A DNA stretch of 64,000 bases. Source: Saprospiraceae bacterium (GTDB lineage Bacteria > Bacteroidota > Bacteroidia > Chitinophagales > Saprospiraceae). Below the pieces are notes generated by a model. It was not told the origin of the DNA. It saw only the letters and a program-made list of their open reading frames with translations, and made no database searches. Shown in pieces: positions 28,374-37,968 of the stretch. A program made the position numbers and the translations under genes. The stretch covers positions 777,468 through 841,467 of the forward strand of contig JADJGA010000003.1 of the NCBI GenBank assembly GCA_016708265.1. The letters are read 5' to 3'. Positions within the stretch are counted from its first letter, which is position 1. Every line of letters starts with the position of its first letter.

Positions 28374-29714
28374 TCAATATCTGTAATTATCAGATTTGAA
28401 TGGTCCATTGACAGGTACTGATATATATTTTGACTGTTCTTCCGTCAGATCTTCAAGTTCTATGCCTAGTTTTTTAAGATGAAGTTTTGCCACTTTTTCG
28501 TCAAGATGCTTGGGTAATACATAGACTTTATTATCAAGATCTTTGTGGTTTTGGTATAATTCAATCTGAGCAAGTACCTGATTTGTAAAAGAATTGGACA
28601 TTACAAATGAAGGATGACCGGTAGCACATCCCAGGTTTACCAGGCGGCCTTCAGCAAGAACGATAACCTCTTTTCCTTCAAGCCTGAATAAATCGACCTG
28701 AGGCTTGATATTCTTTTTGGAATATCCGTAGTTCTCATTCAGCCATTTCATATTTATTTCATTATCAAAATGTCCTATATTTGCTATGACAGCTTTGTCC
28801 TTCAAAAGATGAAAATGTTCCTTGTCAACAATATTCAAATTGCCTGTTGCGGTAAGGATAATATCTGCCAAAGGAACTGCATTTACCATTTTCCTAACTT
28901 CAAAACCTTCCATAGCTGCCTGCAAGGCACAAATAGGATCTATTTCTGTTACTATCACTCGACAATTTGCATTTCTGAAAGCTGCAGCAGTACCTTTACC
29001 CACATCACCATATCCTGCCACTACCACTACTTTACCGGCAAGCATCAGGTCAGTTGCTCTTCTGATCGCGTCAACTGCAGATTCACGTGTACCATATTTA
29101 TTGTCAAATTTAGATTTAGTTACACTATCATTGACATTTATAGCCGGAATAGATAATGAACCTTCTTTTTCTCTTTCATACAATCTGTGAACACCTGTAG
29201 TTGTCTCTTCACTTATGCCAAAGATATCCTGAACCAGGCCGGGATATTTATCTAAAACAAGATTGGTAAGGTCACCTCCATCATCGAGTATCAGATTTAG
29301 TTTATTTCCTTTTCCAAATGCATCCAGGGTCTGTTCGACACACCACCAGTATTCTTTTTCAGTTTCTCCTTTCCATGCATATACCGGAATCCCTCTTACA
29401 GCAATTGCTGCTGCTGCATGGTCCTGTGTGGAAAAAATATTGCAGGATGACCATGCAACTTCAGCTCCAAGTTCAATTAGAGTTTCAATTAAAACAGCAG
29501 TTTGTATTGTCATATGCAGGCATCCGGCTATTCTTGCTCCTTTCAGCGGTTTTTCATTTCCATATTCCTCTCTCAGAGCCATCAGCCCCGGCATTTCAGC
29601 TTCTGCAAGATTTATTTCCATTCTCCCCCATTCTGCCAGTGATATATCTTTTACCTTGTAAGGCAATTTATTTACAGGCAGGTTTGCATTATATTTTTCT
29701 TTTGTTTCAAACAT
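28374..29714 (-). CDS. ahcY: Adenosylhomocysteinase (S-adenosyl-L-homocysteine hydrolase)
   Basis: Cleaves S-adenosylhomocysteine to adenosine and homocysteine, keeping the methyl cycle running; cytoplasmic, NAD-dependent, tetrameric in the family. 446 residues, intact. Motifs: GCLHMTIQTAVLIETL and SSCNIFSTQDHAAAA in the substrate domain, NVNDSVTKSKFDN with the active-site Lys/Asp, GYGDVGKGTA as the NAD-binding glycine loop, GHFDNEI, and the C-terminal KSDNYRY that reaches the neighbouring subunit. A -7-like TATATTTG box lies at 29730-29737 on its strand. No SAH or SAM riboswitch is seen in the leader, which is only about 35 bases after the upstream terminator. Confidence 0.96.
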   Translation of the reverse strand: MFETKEKYNANLPVNKLPYKVKDISLAEWGRMEINLAEAEMPGLMALREEYGNEKPLKGARIAGCLHMTIQTAVLIETLIELGAEVAWSSCNIFSTQDHAAAAIAVRGIPVYAWKGETEKEYWWCVEQTLDAFGKGNKLNLILDDGGDLTNLVLDKYPGLVQDIFGISEETTTGVHRLYEREKEGSLSIPAINVNDSVTKSKFDNKYGTRESAVDAIRRATDLMLAGKVVVVAGYGDVGKGTAAAFRNANCRVIVTEIDPICALQAAMEGFEVRKMVNAVPLADIILTATGNLNIVDKEHFHLLKDKAVIANIGHFDNEINMKWLNENYGYSKKNIKPQVDLFRLEGKEVIVLAEGRLVNLGCATGHPSFVMSNSFTNQVLAQIELYQNHKDLDNKVYVLPKHLDEKVAKLHLKKLGIELEDLTEEQSKYISVPVNGPFKSDNYRY

Positions 29715-29751
29715 TTTTTAAAATTTTTGCAAATATATGATAATAAATAAC

Positions 29752-29783
29752 AAAAAAAAAGACAGGCACAAAATATACCTGTC
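29752..29783 (-). terminator. Rho-independent terminator of the flotillin/NfeD operon
   Basis: On the minus strand GACAGG-loop-CCTGTC is followed by nine T. It lies after the flotillin gene and before the ahcY promoter. Confidence 0.8.
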
Positions 29784-29880
29784 CACTCTAAAACCTTATT
29801 ATGAAAAATTAATTGTACTTACTCATTTGATGTTTTTTTTGCAGCCTTTTCAGATTTTTCTTCAGCCTTTTCAGTGTTCT

Positions 29881-31218
29881 TTACTTTTCACCAAGATATG
29901 AAGGTAATTCAAGACCAGCCATATTAAAAAGTTCAGTCATCGGTGGCACTGCCTTGTACATATTTGCAAGGAAAGACGCGGTATTACCTCCTTTTTCGCT
30001 ATTTCCTCCATTTTCCCAGACAACAACCTTATCAAATTTAATATTTTTTATAGCTTCAACCTGGGTTTTAACAAGTTCCGGAAGTTTATCGGCAATCAGC
30101 ATTAAAACTGCATCGCGGGTGTTATTATCAGTAGCTTTAATGATCTGATCAAAACCTTCGGCTTGTTTTCTCAAAATTTCAAACAGACCTTTTGCTTCAG
30201 CCTCTTTCATCATGACTATTGCATCTGCCTCTCCTTTTGCCTCTCTTCTGAATTTTTCAGCAACTGCTTCTGCTTCAATTTCAACTTTTCTTTTTGCAAT
30301 CTCAGATTCAACTATGACATCAGCTTCTTTTGTAGCTTTTTCCTTTTGAGCCCTGGCAATTTCTGCCAACTTTTCAGCAAGATAAGCATCTTCGAGTGCC
30401 TTAGCATGCTGGACTTTCTCTGCAGAAAAAGCAATTTTTGATGCTTCAGCTTCTTTTTCTTTTCTCAAAGCGTCAGATTGAGCAATTACAATTCCTGCAC
30501 TATTTTCACCTTCAACTGCAAGAGCATTAGCTTCAGCAGTTTTGATTCTCTGATCTTTCATAGCATTTGCCTCTCCGATAGCTCCATCCCTGTTTTTTTC
30601 TGCAACTGTTTTTTTAGCTTCATTAATAGCATGTGCTGCTGCTTCCTTTCCCAATGCCTGGATGTAGCCGGAATCATCTTCAATATCCGTGATATTTACA
30701 TTTATAAGAGTAAGTCCGATTTTCCTTAATTCATTCCCCACATTATTTGATACATTGGCAAGAAATTTATCCCTGTCAGCATTTATCTCTTCAATATCCA
30801 TCATTGCAACAACAAGTCTCAACTGACCGAATATAATATCCTTTGCTATATCCTTGATCTCCTGCGTAGTCTTACCCAGAAGTCTTTCCGCAGCATTGTT
30901 CATGACTCCCGGCTCATTTGAAATAGCAACCGTGAATCTTGACGGCACATTAACTCTGATATTTTGCTTACTTAAAGCATTTTGCAGATCAACATCAATA
31001 GAAATGGGTGACAAATCCAGGTATTCATAATCCTGAATCACCGGCCACACAAATGCGGCTCCTCCTGCTACACATTTACCTGATCCTTCACCTGTTTTAC
31101 CATAGATAACAAGGATCCTGTCAGACGGACATCTCCTGTACCTTGAAATAAAGAAGAATAAAAGAGCAATAGCAAGAACTGCTATGCCCAATCCTGTAAA
31201 AAGTACTGCTCCTTCCAT
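29881..31218 (-). CDS. Flotillin-like SPFH protein
   Basis: Membrane-associated scaffold protein that organises fluid or ordered membrane microdomains. 445 residues: an N-terminal membrane segment (VLFTGLGIAVLAIALLFFF), the SPFH domain to about residue 190 (ILVIYGKTG, LNVNITDIEDDSGYI-type end), then a long Ala/Glu/Lys-rich coiled coil with repeated AEA and EAKG units, and a C-terminal hydrophobic patch (FLANMYKAVPPMTELFNMAGL). Its NfeD-like partner is directly upstream, the standard floT-type pair. Oddity: one extra A in the A4 run at the stop codon would extend the protein by about 20 charged residues (KNTEKAEEKSEKAAKK...) to a stop at 29819, suggesting a hidden C-terminal tail. Confidence 0.9.
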   Translation of the reverse strand: MEGAVLFTGLGIAVLAIALLFFFISRYRRCPSDRILVIYGKTGEGSGKCVAGGAAFVWPVIQDYEYLDLSPISIDVDLQNALSKQNIRVNVPSRFTVAISNEPGVMNNAAERLLGKTTQEIKDIAKDIIFGQLRLVVAMMDIEEINADRDKFLANVSNNVGNELRKIGLTLINVNITDIEDDSGYIQALGKEAAAHAINEAKKTVAEKNRDGAIGEANAMKDQRIKTAEANALAVEGENSAGIVIAQSDALRKEKEAEASKIAFSAEKVQHAKALEDAYLAEKLAEIARAQKEKATKEADVIVESEIAKRKVEIEAEAVAEKFRREAKGEADAIVMMKEAEAKGLFEILRKQAEGFDQIIKATDNNTRDAVLMLIADKLPELVKTQVEAIKNIKFDKVVVWENGGNSEKGGNTASFLANMYKAVPPMTELFNMAGLELPSYLGEK

Positions 31219-31236
31219 AAATTTATTTGATTTAAG

Positions 31237-31846
31237 TTAGTTTTTATTTTCGGTAATTTCTCCAACCAATAATATATTGTCCTCTAATATTTTAAAAACA
31301 TAAATAACCGTCCCTGTAGGTAAATTCTCACCATCGGTAATAGCTCTGAGTTCCATTATTTTATTTCTAATTTCAATATTGACTAATCCTGTACCGTTTC
31401 TTTGGGCTGGTACCGGAACATAAACTTTTCCGTATTTACCCAGTGCTTCCTCAATGTCAACATTTCCCACTTCAGCTAATTTTATCAGCTGGAAAAGAAC
31501 AAATGCCACAAAAACCATAGCGATAAGCCCGGCAAAAAATGAGATTATAATTACATATTGAATATCAATACCTTTATGGAGTGTAATAACACCTACCCAA
31601 CCAAAAAAAGTAAAAAATGCGATTATGCTTCTTATGGAAAATAGTAAACCCCTGATCGACATCAAAATGTCCATCATGAGTGTCAAAATGTAAATCAGTG
31701 TCAACACCAGAATCAAAATCCAATCCTATTATACTGGAAATCAGCTGAAGAACAAATAATACAGAAAAAACTACTGAAATGGTCCAGAAAATCTGCTCTG
31801 CCATATTTAATGAATTCCACCAATCAACAAAAATCAACAAGTTCAT
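31237..31846 (-). CDS. NfeD-like membrane protein, flotillin partner (one frameshift)
   Basis: Partner of flotillin. Repaired length about 203 residues: N-terminal helices (MAEQIFWTISVVFSVLFVLQ), an acidic/His loop (DFDSGVDTDLHFDTHDGHFD), further helices (IIAFFTFFGWVGVI, IIISFFAGLIAMVFVAFVL) and a C-terminal OB-fold domain (GKVYVPVPAQ, RAITDGENLPTGTVIYVF). The upstream part is read from ATG 31846; a longer frame to 31930 has no family support. The break is near 31628, where a T4 run read as T5 joins ...QGFTIF to SIRSIIAFF. It ends 18 bases before the flotillin ATG, consistent with one operon. Confidence 0.78.
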
Positions 31847-31930
31847 TGTATTATTTTTATACAAATTTAATCGCTTAAGCCATATGAAGCAAACTCTTTC
31901 GACAAATGTAGTCCAAAATTCGTTTAACAT

Positions 31931-32619
31931 ATCATTTAATTTTATTGTATTTTGAGCTTAGTTTACATCAGATAATTAAAAGTAAAAAGTGAAAAATATT
32001 TTAAGTTATTTTTAAAGTTGGTCACTACTCAATTATGGCAAATCTTAACCTACCATTTTTTAAAATTATACTATTCTCCTGAACTGTGAAGAAAAAGATA
32101 ATTATCAATTTTAATCTAATAAATCGGGAGCATCCCATTTTTGTACATAAAGCAAACAACGAATAATTGAATTAAATAGGGATTTCCTTTATACTTTGTA
32201 CTGACCGCATTGTCACGGTAAGTAGTAGGGTAAATCACAAAGAATTTTGTTATAATTAAGTTTAGGATTTACCCAATTATTCTGCGTCAATCTGCGTTTT
32301 CAATCTGCGTAATCTGCGGGACAAAAACCTTAGCCTTTTCTTTTTCCCGCAGATTACGCAGAAAATATTCCTGATAAAATCTTGAATCACATTTCGCAGA
32401 TATACGCAGAAATATCGACAATCACTATTTATTGATTAAAATAAGGAAAATCCCATTTTTATGCCCATGGTAATTTTTATTTTGATGCAAAAACAGGATA
32501 CACCCAAAAAATCAACATTTCTAAATCATAATTTATTGGATACTTTGTTAATAAACTTTATTTTATTAAAAACCTTAAGCTGAAACCATTGTTAATTAAG
32601 TAATTTAAAATCCAACATT
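31931..32619. repeat. Gene-free gap with TCTGCGTAATCTGCGGG repeats
   Basis: No gene in 689 bp. From 32281 to 32413 there are several copies of ATCTGCGT-type units on both strands, including a perfect 17-bp inverted repeat (32304-32320 with 32346-32362, arms TCTGCGTAATCTGCGGG). The rest is AT-rich. Confidence 0.8.
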
Positions 32620-35034
32620 ATGAAATATTTAAATCTAATTATAATCTTGATTATGACTGATCTTTTAATTGCTCAGGAGAATATTGTTTTTCAAAAGCCT
32701 TCTGCTGAAATATTGGCATTGGCTGATTATGAAAGAGCTCCTTCAGTATCAATGGATACAAAAAAAGAATACATGTTGCTGCAATACAGGAATACATATA
32801 AAAGCCTTGACGATCTCAATCAGGCAGAAATGAAGCTTGGAGGACTGCGGGTAAATCCAATAACCAATATTTCATCAACAGTTTCTTATATTAACAATCT
32901 GAAAATCAGGAAAATAAAAGAGTACAACGCTGAACCTGTTCAGGTAACAGGATTACCTGAAAAACCAAGGATCACAAATATTTCATGGTCTCCGGATGAT
33001 ACTAAAATAGCCTTCACAAATACAACAGGAAATGGAGTGGAATTATGGGTAGTGGATGTTGCTTCTGCAAAAGCCACTAAACTCACAGATGCAGTATTGA
33101 ACGCTAATCTTGGCAGCCCGTTCAGTTGGTATAAGGATAATCAATCACTGTTGGTGAGAATAATACCTGAATCACGTCCATCATTGATAGATTCGGGGAA
33201 GGATTTACCCAACGGTCCTATTGTATCACTTGCCGATGGTAATGTCTCACAAAACAGAACATATCAGGATCTGCTAAAAAATAAAACTGATGAAATAAAT
33301 TTTACTACACTGACAACTTCTGAATTATACAAAGTAAATATAAATGGTGCAAAAACGCTTTTCAGGACAAAAGACCTTTATGTAGGCCAGTCTTTTTCTT
33401 CCGATGGCAATTACATTATGCTCACCACCATTTCCCCTCCATTTTCTTATATTGTGCCTCTCAGCAGGTTTCCACAGAAAACTATAGTTTATGACCTGAA
33501 CGGAAAAGAAATAAAATTGGTAAATGATGTTCCTCTTACTGAAATAATGCCAAAAGGATTTTCTGCGGTGAGAAAAGGAAAAAGAAATATGGGATGGAGA
33601 GCTGATAAACCTGCTTCTTTGTTTTTTGTTGTTGCACTTGACGAGGGAGATCCCGCTCAGAAAGTCAATTTCAGAGACGAAATCTTCAGCTGGGATGCTC
33701 CTTTCGGTGATGAACCAGAATCACTGGTAAAAACACAGCAGAGATTTGGTGGAGTAACCTGGGGTGATGACAATACTGCAATTGTTTCTGATTCCTGGTA
33801 TGATACGAGAAATGTAAAGACTTATCTTATAAATCCTTCTGATCCGGGACAACAGCCAAAAATTATATTTGACAGGAATTATCAGGATATTTATAGTGAT
33901 CCCGGACGATTTGAGACCAGGGAAAATGAGTATGCCAGGGATGTATTGGCAATTGAAAAAGGGAATTTATTCCTAATAGGAGAAGGACATACAAAAGAAG
34001 GTCAATTCCCATTTATAGATGAATTCAGTCTTAATAACTTCAAAACCAGAAGACTTTATCAGTCTACCTTTACAAACAGAAAAGAAGATATTTTTTCTAT
34101 TGAAGATTTTAAGAACGGTAATGCTTTGGTCATTATACAATCAAAAAATGAATATCCAAATTACTATTTCAGAAATTTCAGGCAAAAAGATAAACTCCAG
34201 CAGATCACTTTCAATAAAAACCCTTTCGAATCAATAAAAGATGTTGAAAAACAGGTTATTAAGTACAAAAGGGCAGATGGTGTAGAGCTGTCGGGTACTT
34301 TATATCTTCCGATCGGCTATGATAAGAAGAACAAAACAAAACTGCCCTTACTCATCTGGGCTTATCCAGAGGAATTCAAAGACAAAAACAGTGCAGGTCA
34401 GTCTTCTATAAATCCGAATGAGTTTACTTTTCCCTATTACGGTTCATTTGTTTACTATGTTACTAAAGGCTATGTGGTACTTGATGATGCCTCTTTTCCG
34501 ATAATTGGTGAAGGAGATAAGGAACCAAATGATAATTTCATAGAGCAGCTTGTATCCAATGCCAAAGCAGCAATTGATGCAGTAGATAGCCTGGGATATA
34601 TTGACAGAACTAAAGTTGCTGTGGGAGGGCATTCATACGGGGCTTTTATGACTGCAAATCTCCTGACACATTCCGATCTTTTTGTATGCGGTATAGCACG
34701 CAGCGGAGCTTATAACAGGACATTGACCCCATTCGGTTTTCAGTCCGAACAGAGAAATTACTGGGATGCTCCCGGTGTTTACAATTCCATGTCACCATTT
34801 TATACAGCCAACTTGATGAAAAAACCGTTATTGCTGATACATGGGGAAGCTGATAACAACCCCGGCACATTCACTCTTCAAACCGAAAGGTATTTTCAGG
34901 CTTTGAAAGGACTGGGTGCAAATGCGAGAATGGTTATACTGCCAAAGGAAAGCCATGGATATGAGGCAAAGGAAAATATCCTGCATTTACTGTGGGAGCA
35001 GGAGCAGTTTCTGGATAAGTATCTTAAAAAATAA
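32620..35034 (+). CDS. Secreted S9-family (prolyl oligopeptidase-like) serine peptidase
   Basis: 804 residues with signal peptide MKYLNLIIILIMTDLLIAQ, so periplasmic or outer surface. The N-terminal ~550 residues form a beta-propeller with TolB-like strands (ISWSPDDTKIAF, WDAPFGDEPE, GGVTWGDDNTAIVSD). The C-terminal alpha/beta-hydrolase domain has GGHSYGAF with the nucleophile Ser672, IHGEADNNPG with Asp745 and KESHGYE with His779, so the triad is complete. It probably cleaves oligopeptides as an exo- or dipeptidyl peptidase; the specificity is not evident. Monocistronic, with an excellent terminator directly after the stop. Confidence 0.9.
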   Translation: MKYLNLIIILIMTDLLIAQENIVFQKPSAEILALADYERAPSVSMDTKKEYMLLQYRNTYKSLDDLNQAEMKLGGLRVNPITNISSTVSYINNLKIRKIKEYNAEPVQVTGLPEKPRITNISWSPDDTKIAFTNTTGNGVELWVVDVASAKATKLTDAVLNANLGSPFSWYKDNQSLLVRIIPESRPSLIDSGKDLPNGPIVSLADGNVSQNRTYQDLLKNKTDEINFTTLTTSELYKVNINGAKTLFRTKDLYVGQSFSSDGNYIMLTTISPPFSYIVPLSRFPQKTIVYDLNGKEIKLVNDVPLTEIMPKGFSAVRKGKRNMGWRADKPASLFFVVALDEGDPAQKVNFRDEIFSWDAPFGDEPESLVKTQQRFGGVTWGDDNTAIVSDSWYDTRNVKTYLINPSDPGQQPKIIFDRNYQDIYSDPGRFETRENEYARDVLAIEKGNLFLIGEGHTKEGQFPFIDEFSLNNFKTRRLYQSTFTNRKEDIFSIEDFKNGNALVIIQSKNEYPNYYFRNFRQKDKLQQITFNKNPFESIKDVEKQVIKYKRADGVELSGTLYLPIGYDKKNKTKLPLLIWAYPEEFKDKNSAGQSSINPNEFTFPYYGSFVYYVTKGYVVLDDASFPIIGEGDKEPNDNFIEQLVSNAKAAIDAVDSLGYIDRTKVAVGGHSYGAFMTANLLTHSDLFVCGIARSGAYNRTLTPFGFQSEQRNYWDAPGVYNSMSPFYTANLMKKPLLLIHGEADNNPGTFTLQTERYFQALKGLGANARMVILPKESHGYEAKENILHLLWEQEQFLDKYLKK

Positions 35035-35040
35035 GTAAAA

Positions 35041-35077
35041 AAAAAGTCCTTTTGCATTGATGCAAAAGGACTTTTTA
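35041..35077 (+). terminator. Rho-independent terminator of the S9 peptidase gene
   Basis: Perfect stem AAAAGTCCTTTTGCA/TGCAAAAGGACTTTT with a TTGA loop, ending in T5, a few bases after the stop. Confidence 0.9.
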
Positions 35078-35219
35078 AATATGAAGTTGTTTTAAATTAG
35101 TTGTTTAAAAAAATGTTCATATCTCATTGATATTTAAGTAAATACTCCAAAAATAAATTGATAAATTTTTGAGCAAATTTTTTCTAAAATAAAAACATTT
35201 TTTTTATTTAAATTTCTTT

Positions 35220-35408
35220 ACTTTTTGAGCCGTCAAAAAGTAACAATCCCGACGATAAATGTCGGGACGTGCGAAATTAAACTCGCAAATCCAATTAAGC
35301 TTTAAAATCAACAAGTTATATTGTTTTCAACTACGGAAATTATACCTACAAGGTTTCGGTAAAATTTCCTGCTTTCTCCTGCTCAGACTCCCGACGATAA
35401 ATGTCGGG
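35220..35408. repeat. Palindromic intergenic repeats (CCCGAC-GATAAAT-GTCGGG)
   Basis: The gap between the S9 and MFS genes holds a hairpin ACTTTTTGA-GCCG-TCAAAAAGT (35220-35241) and two identical palindromes CCCGACGATAAATGTCGGG (35248-35266 and 35390-35408). Related CCCGA...TCGGG palindromes occur at 8432-8448 and 42320-42335. No gene is seen. Confidence 0.75.
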
Positions 35409-35456
35409 ATCGCACAGTCCTGAACTATAATTTTTAAAAAACTGCTATAAAATTAT

Positions 35457-36854
35457 CTATTTCTTGATATTCGGAAGCTGTAATCCGTAGCCCTTCTTCT
35501 TATCTTCGATTTTAAGTAAAAAGGCAAATAAGATCGCCAATATACCAAATCCTGTAAAGATGATCATAGGAAGAGTATAATTGTAAGTATTGACGGTCTG
35601 ATTATCAACAGTCACCTGACCGGTAATGCAATAGGTATTCAAAACCCAGCCTATCAATGCAGGAACTCCCATTAAACCCCAGTTCTGAACCCAGAATATT
35701 AATGAATATGCAGTACCGAGTTGCTTCTCAGGGATGATCTTCGGAACCGATGGCCACATAGCAGAAGGTACAAGTGAAAACCCTATTCCCAGCAAAATTA
35801 TTAAAAATATTGCAATGATCCAATGGCTAAGAAAAGGAATTGAAAACATAGCATGAACAAAAACAATTATAAATGAACCGATTATCATTATTGTTGCTCC
35901 CTTGCCTTTTCTGTCATACAGATTTCCAAAGAAAGGAGTAAGAAATATAGTACCGAAAGGAAGCAAAGCCGGTATCAATCCTGCCCAATCTTCATCAACA
36001 CCAAATTTTTGAACCATCAGATCCGTAGCATATTTTAAAAATGGAAATACTGCAGAGTAAAACAAAACGCATAAAATCGCAATATACCACCAGCCTTTGT
36101 TTGTTATTATATTCAATATGTCTTTGATCTTAAATGCTTCTTCATCATCGACTACTTCATTATCTTTATCATAAGCTGCCTGTGATGCATCAAGTTTTTT
36201 ATCCTGAAAAGTATAAAAGAAGAATGAAATCAATCCGATACATGCCATGATCAGTCCAAACAGTAAAGGCATCGAAACAGTTCCGAAATATTTAGCAATC
36301 GGAAGTGATGTACCTATTGCCAGTCCTGTACCAATTCTTGCAGTTGCCATTTCAAGACCCATTGCAAGAGCCATTTCTTTTCCTTTGAACCACTTTACTA
36401 TGATTTTAGAAACCGTGATCCCCGCTACCTCAACACCAACCCCAAAAATAGCAAATCCAATTCCAGCTATAAAAACCTGAGCTTTTGATTCAAACAATAA
36501 CAGATCCCAGACCTGTCCGTCAAGACTATGAGTAGAAACAGCCCAATATTTGATTGCAATCCCAACTACCATAAGTCCGGTTGCCATCATTCCTGTAAAT
36601 CTTACACCCATTTTGTCCAGAATGATCCCACCTATGATCAAAAAGAATAAAAATACATTGAACCAGCCATAAGCACTGGTAAAAAAGCCATATTCTTCGC
36701 TGTTCCAGGATAGTTGCTGTTCAAGAAGTCCTTTCAGCGGTGCCATAACATCAGCCAGATAATAGCCACATAACATGGTAAATGCTACCACTGCCAATGC
36801 TGTCCAGCGTGCTACTGGTGAGTCACGCAAGGTTTGATTAATTTTTTCAGTCAT
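35457..36854 (-). CDS. Major facilitator superfamily transporter
   Basis: 465 residues with about 12 membrane segments. MFS signature loop GGIILDKMGVRFTG after helix 2 and FFGNLYDRKGKGATIM after helix 8, with a charged cytoplasmic loop between the halves (DKKLDASQAAYDKDNEVVDDEE). A single N-terminal helix starts around ARWTALAVVAFTMLCGYYL. Substrate unknown; organic anion or sugar are both possible. The long loop in the second half (VNTYCITGQVTVDNQTV) is unusual but is seen in Bacteroidota members. Monocistronic. Confidence 0.87.
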   Translation of the reverse strand: MTEKINQTLRDSPVARWTALAVVAFTMLCGYYLADVMAPLKGLLEQQLSWNSEEYGFFTSAYGWFNVFLFFLIIGGIILDKMGVRFTGMMATGLMVVGIAIKYWAVSTHSLDGQVWDLLLFESKAQVFIAGIGFAIFGVGVEVAGITVSKIIVKWFKGKEMALAMGLEMATARIGTGLAIGTSLPIAKYFGTVSMPLLFGLIMACIGLISFFFYTFQDKKLDASQAAYDKDNEVVDDEEAFKIKDILNIITNKGWWYIAILCVLFYSAVFPFLKYATDLMVQKFGVDEDWAGLIPALLPFGTIFLTPFFGNLYDRKGKGATIMIIGSFIIVFVHAMFSIPFLSHWIIAIFLIILLGIGFSLVPSAMWPSVPKIIPEKQLGTAYSLIFWVQNWGLMGVPALIGWVLNTYCITGQVTVDNQTVNTYNYTLPMIIFTGFGILAILFAFLLKIEDKKKGYGLQLPNIKK

Positions 36855-37071
36855 AAATTTATTTTTTAAAAAATATAATAATACAAATACAACCTACAAA
36901 TTTAAGGATATTTTGATAAGAAGGATATAATTATTGAAAAAATCACACAGTATAACTGCAATTGGCAATTTTTGAACCGCTATCCCTTAACTCTATCAAA
37001 AGTGTATTAATATGTTTATGAGGGATTTTTTTGACGTACTATGGTCAAAACAGGGAAATATAGGGAAAATG
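36855..37071. other. Gap upstream of the MFS gene
   Basis: AT-rich, no gene and no strong hairpin seen. It must hold the MFS promoter on the minus strand, but I could not identify a convincing -7/-33 pair. Confidence 0.5.
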
Positions 37072-37145
37072 TGGAGCTAACGGGATTCGAACCCGTGACC
37101 CCTTGACTGCCAGTCAAGTACTCTAGCCAACTGAGCTATAGCCCC
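37072..37145 (-). tRNA. tRNA-Ala (anticodon GGC)
   Basis: 74-nt cloverleaf on the minus strand. The acceptor stem GGGGCTA/TAGCTCC contains the G3-U70 wobble pair that is the alanine identity element. D arm AGCTCAGTTGGCTAGAGT; anticodon stem CTTGA/TCAAG with loop CTGGCAG giving GGC; T arm CGGGTTCGAATCCCG. Discriminator base A; the 3' CCA is not encoded. Confidence 0.97.
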
Positions 37146-37195
37146 ATGAGAGTGCAAAGGTAATAAAAAAAATTTTTAAAGAAAATATTTGAGGT

Positions 37196-37822
37196 TTACT
37201 CTGCTACTACAAATACAATTTTATTGTTCTGTCCGTTAACGCTACTGCCCAAAATCACTTTATTGTCGATATCTACTCCCTTTACCTTCATATATGCAAG
37301 AATAGCTTCCATCCTCCTCTGTGACAATATCCCGCTCCTGTAATCAGGTTCATTGACAAAACCAAACAATTTAATTGCAGAAATACTTCCTGAATTCAAT
37401 TGATAGATCATATCATTAAGTATCTGGATCTGGGGTGGGTCAATATATGCAGTACCACCTTTGAATTTTATTTCAAGATTGGAATTGGATTTGAAATTTA
37501 AATTTTCTTTTGGGGCTACACTAATTACCATACTGTTATCCGCAATTATATTTGACTCTGCCAATGAACCATCTTCAGACTTCACATTGGATATATCAAT
37601 CAGACTATCCTGTGTTTCATAGGCTTTAAGATAATCAGGCAGAACATTTAATTTGGCAAGGATGTCACCATTCCTGTTCATGAGAACTTCTGTAGGAACA
37701 GCGTCTATGAGGATCACTTTTTTGAAAACATTGTTTTTTACTTTGTCACTATTGGTTTGCGAATAACCAAAAGTACATATATTAAGTAAAAGCAATACAA
37801 CTAATACTTTTTTCATATTCAT
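37196..37822 (-). CDS. Secreted protein with degenerate OmpA-like domain
   Basis: 208 residues, signal peptide MNMKKVLVVLLLLNICTFGYSQ. The N-terminal half is not recognised. The C-terminal half (from about residue 110) resembles an OmpA-type peptidoglycan-binding fold: GTAYIDPPQIQILNDMIYQL, then KLFGFVNEPDYRSGILSQRR and MEAILAYMKVKGVD, where LSQRR-x-E-A-x-x-x-Y stands in for the usual NxxLSxxRA. The canonical Asp/Arg pair that binds diaminopimelate is not clearly conserved, so real peptidoglycan binding is uncertain. It lies between the tRNA and nusB on the same strand. Confidence 0.6.
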   Translation of the reverse strand: MNMKKVLVVLLLLNICTFGYSQTNSDKVKNNVFKKVILIDAVPTEVLMNRNGDILAKLNVLPDYLKAYETQDSLIDISNVKSEDGSLAESNIIADNSMVISVAPKENLNFKSNSNLEIKFKGGTAYIDPPQIQILNDMIYQLNSGSISAIKLFGFVNEPDYRSGILSQRRMEAILAYMKVKGVDIDNKVILGSSVNGQNNKIVFVVAE

Positions 37823-37968
37823 GGGTTTTATAATATGAATATCAAAAATTGTACCAAATTTAAAAAGTACTCATTTTGATATACTCAACTTACAAACGAT
37901 TTAATATCTGTAATAGTTCCATGATGGTGAAAAAAAGTCAAACTAACCGGAAAAAAAATGAAAACCAA

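Noticed and set aside
28770..29661. Several plus-strand open frames within ahcY
   Set aside because: Antisense shadows of a clear, intact ahcY gene.
28374..29760. Possible SAM/SAH riboswitch before ahcY
   Set aside because: The leader between the upstream terminator and the ATG is too short and shows no riboswitch-like pairing.
30163..30729. Plus-strand Phe/Cys-rich open frames opposite flotillin
   Set aside because: Antisense of the Glu/Ala/Lys coiled-coil codons; composition explained by the sense gene.
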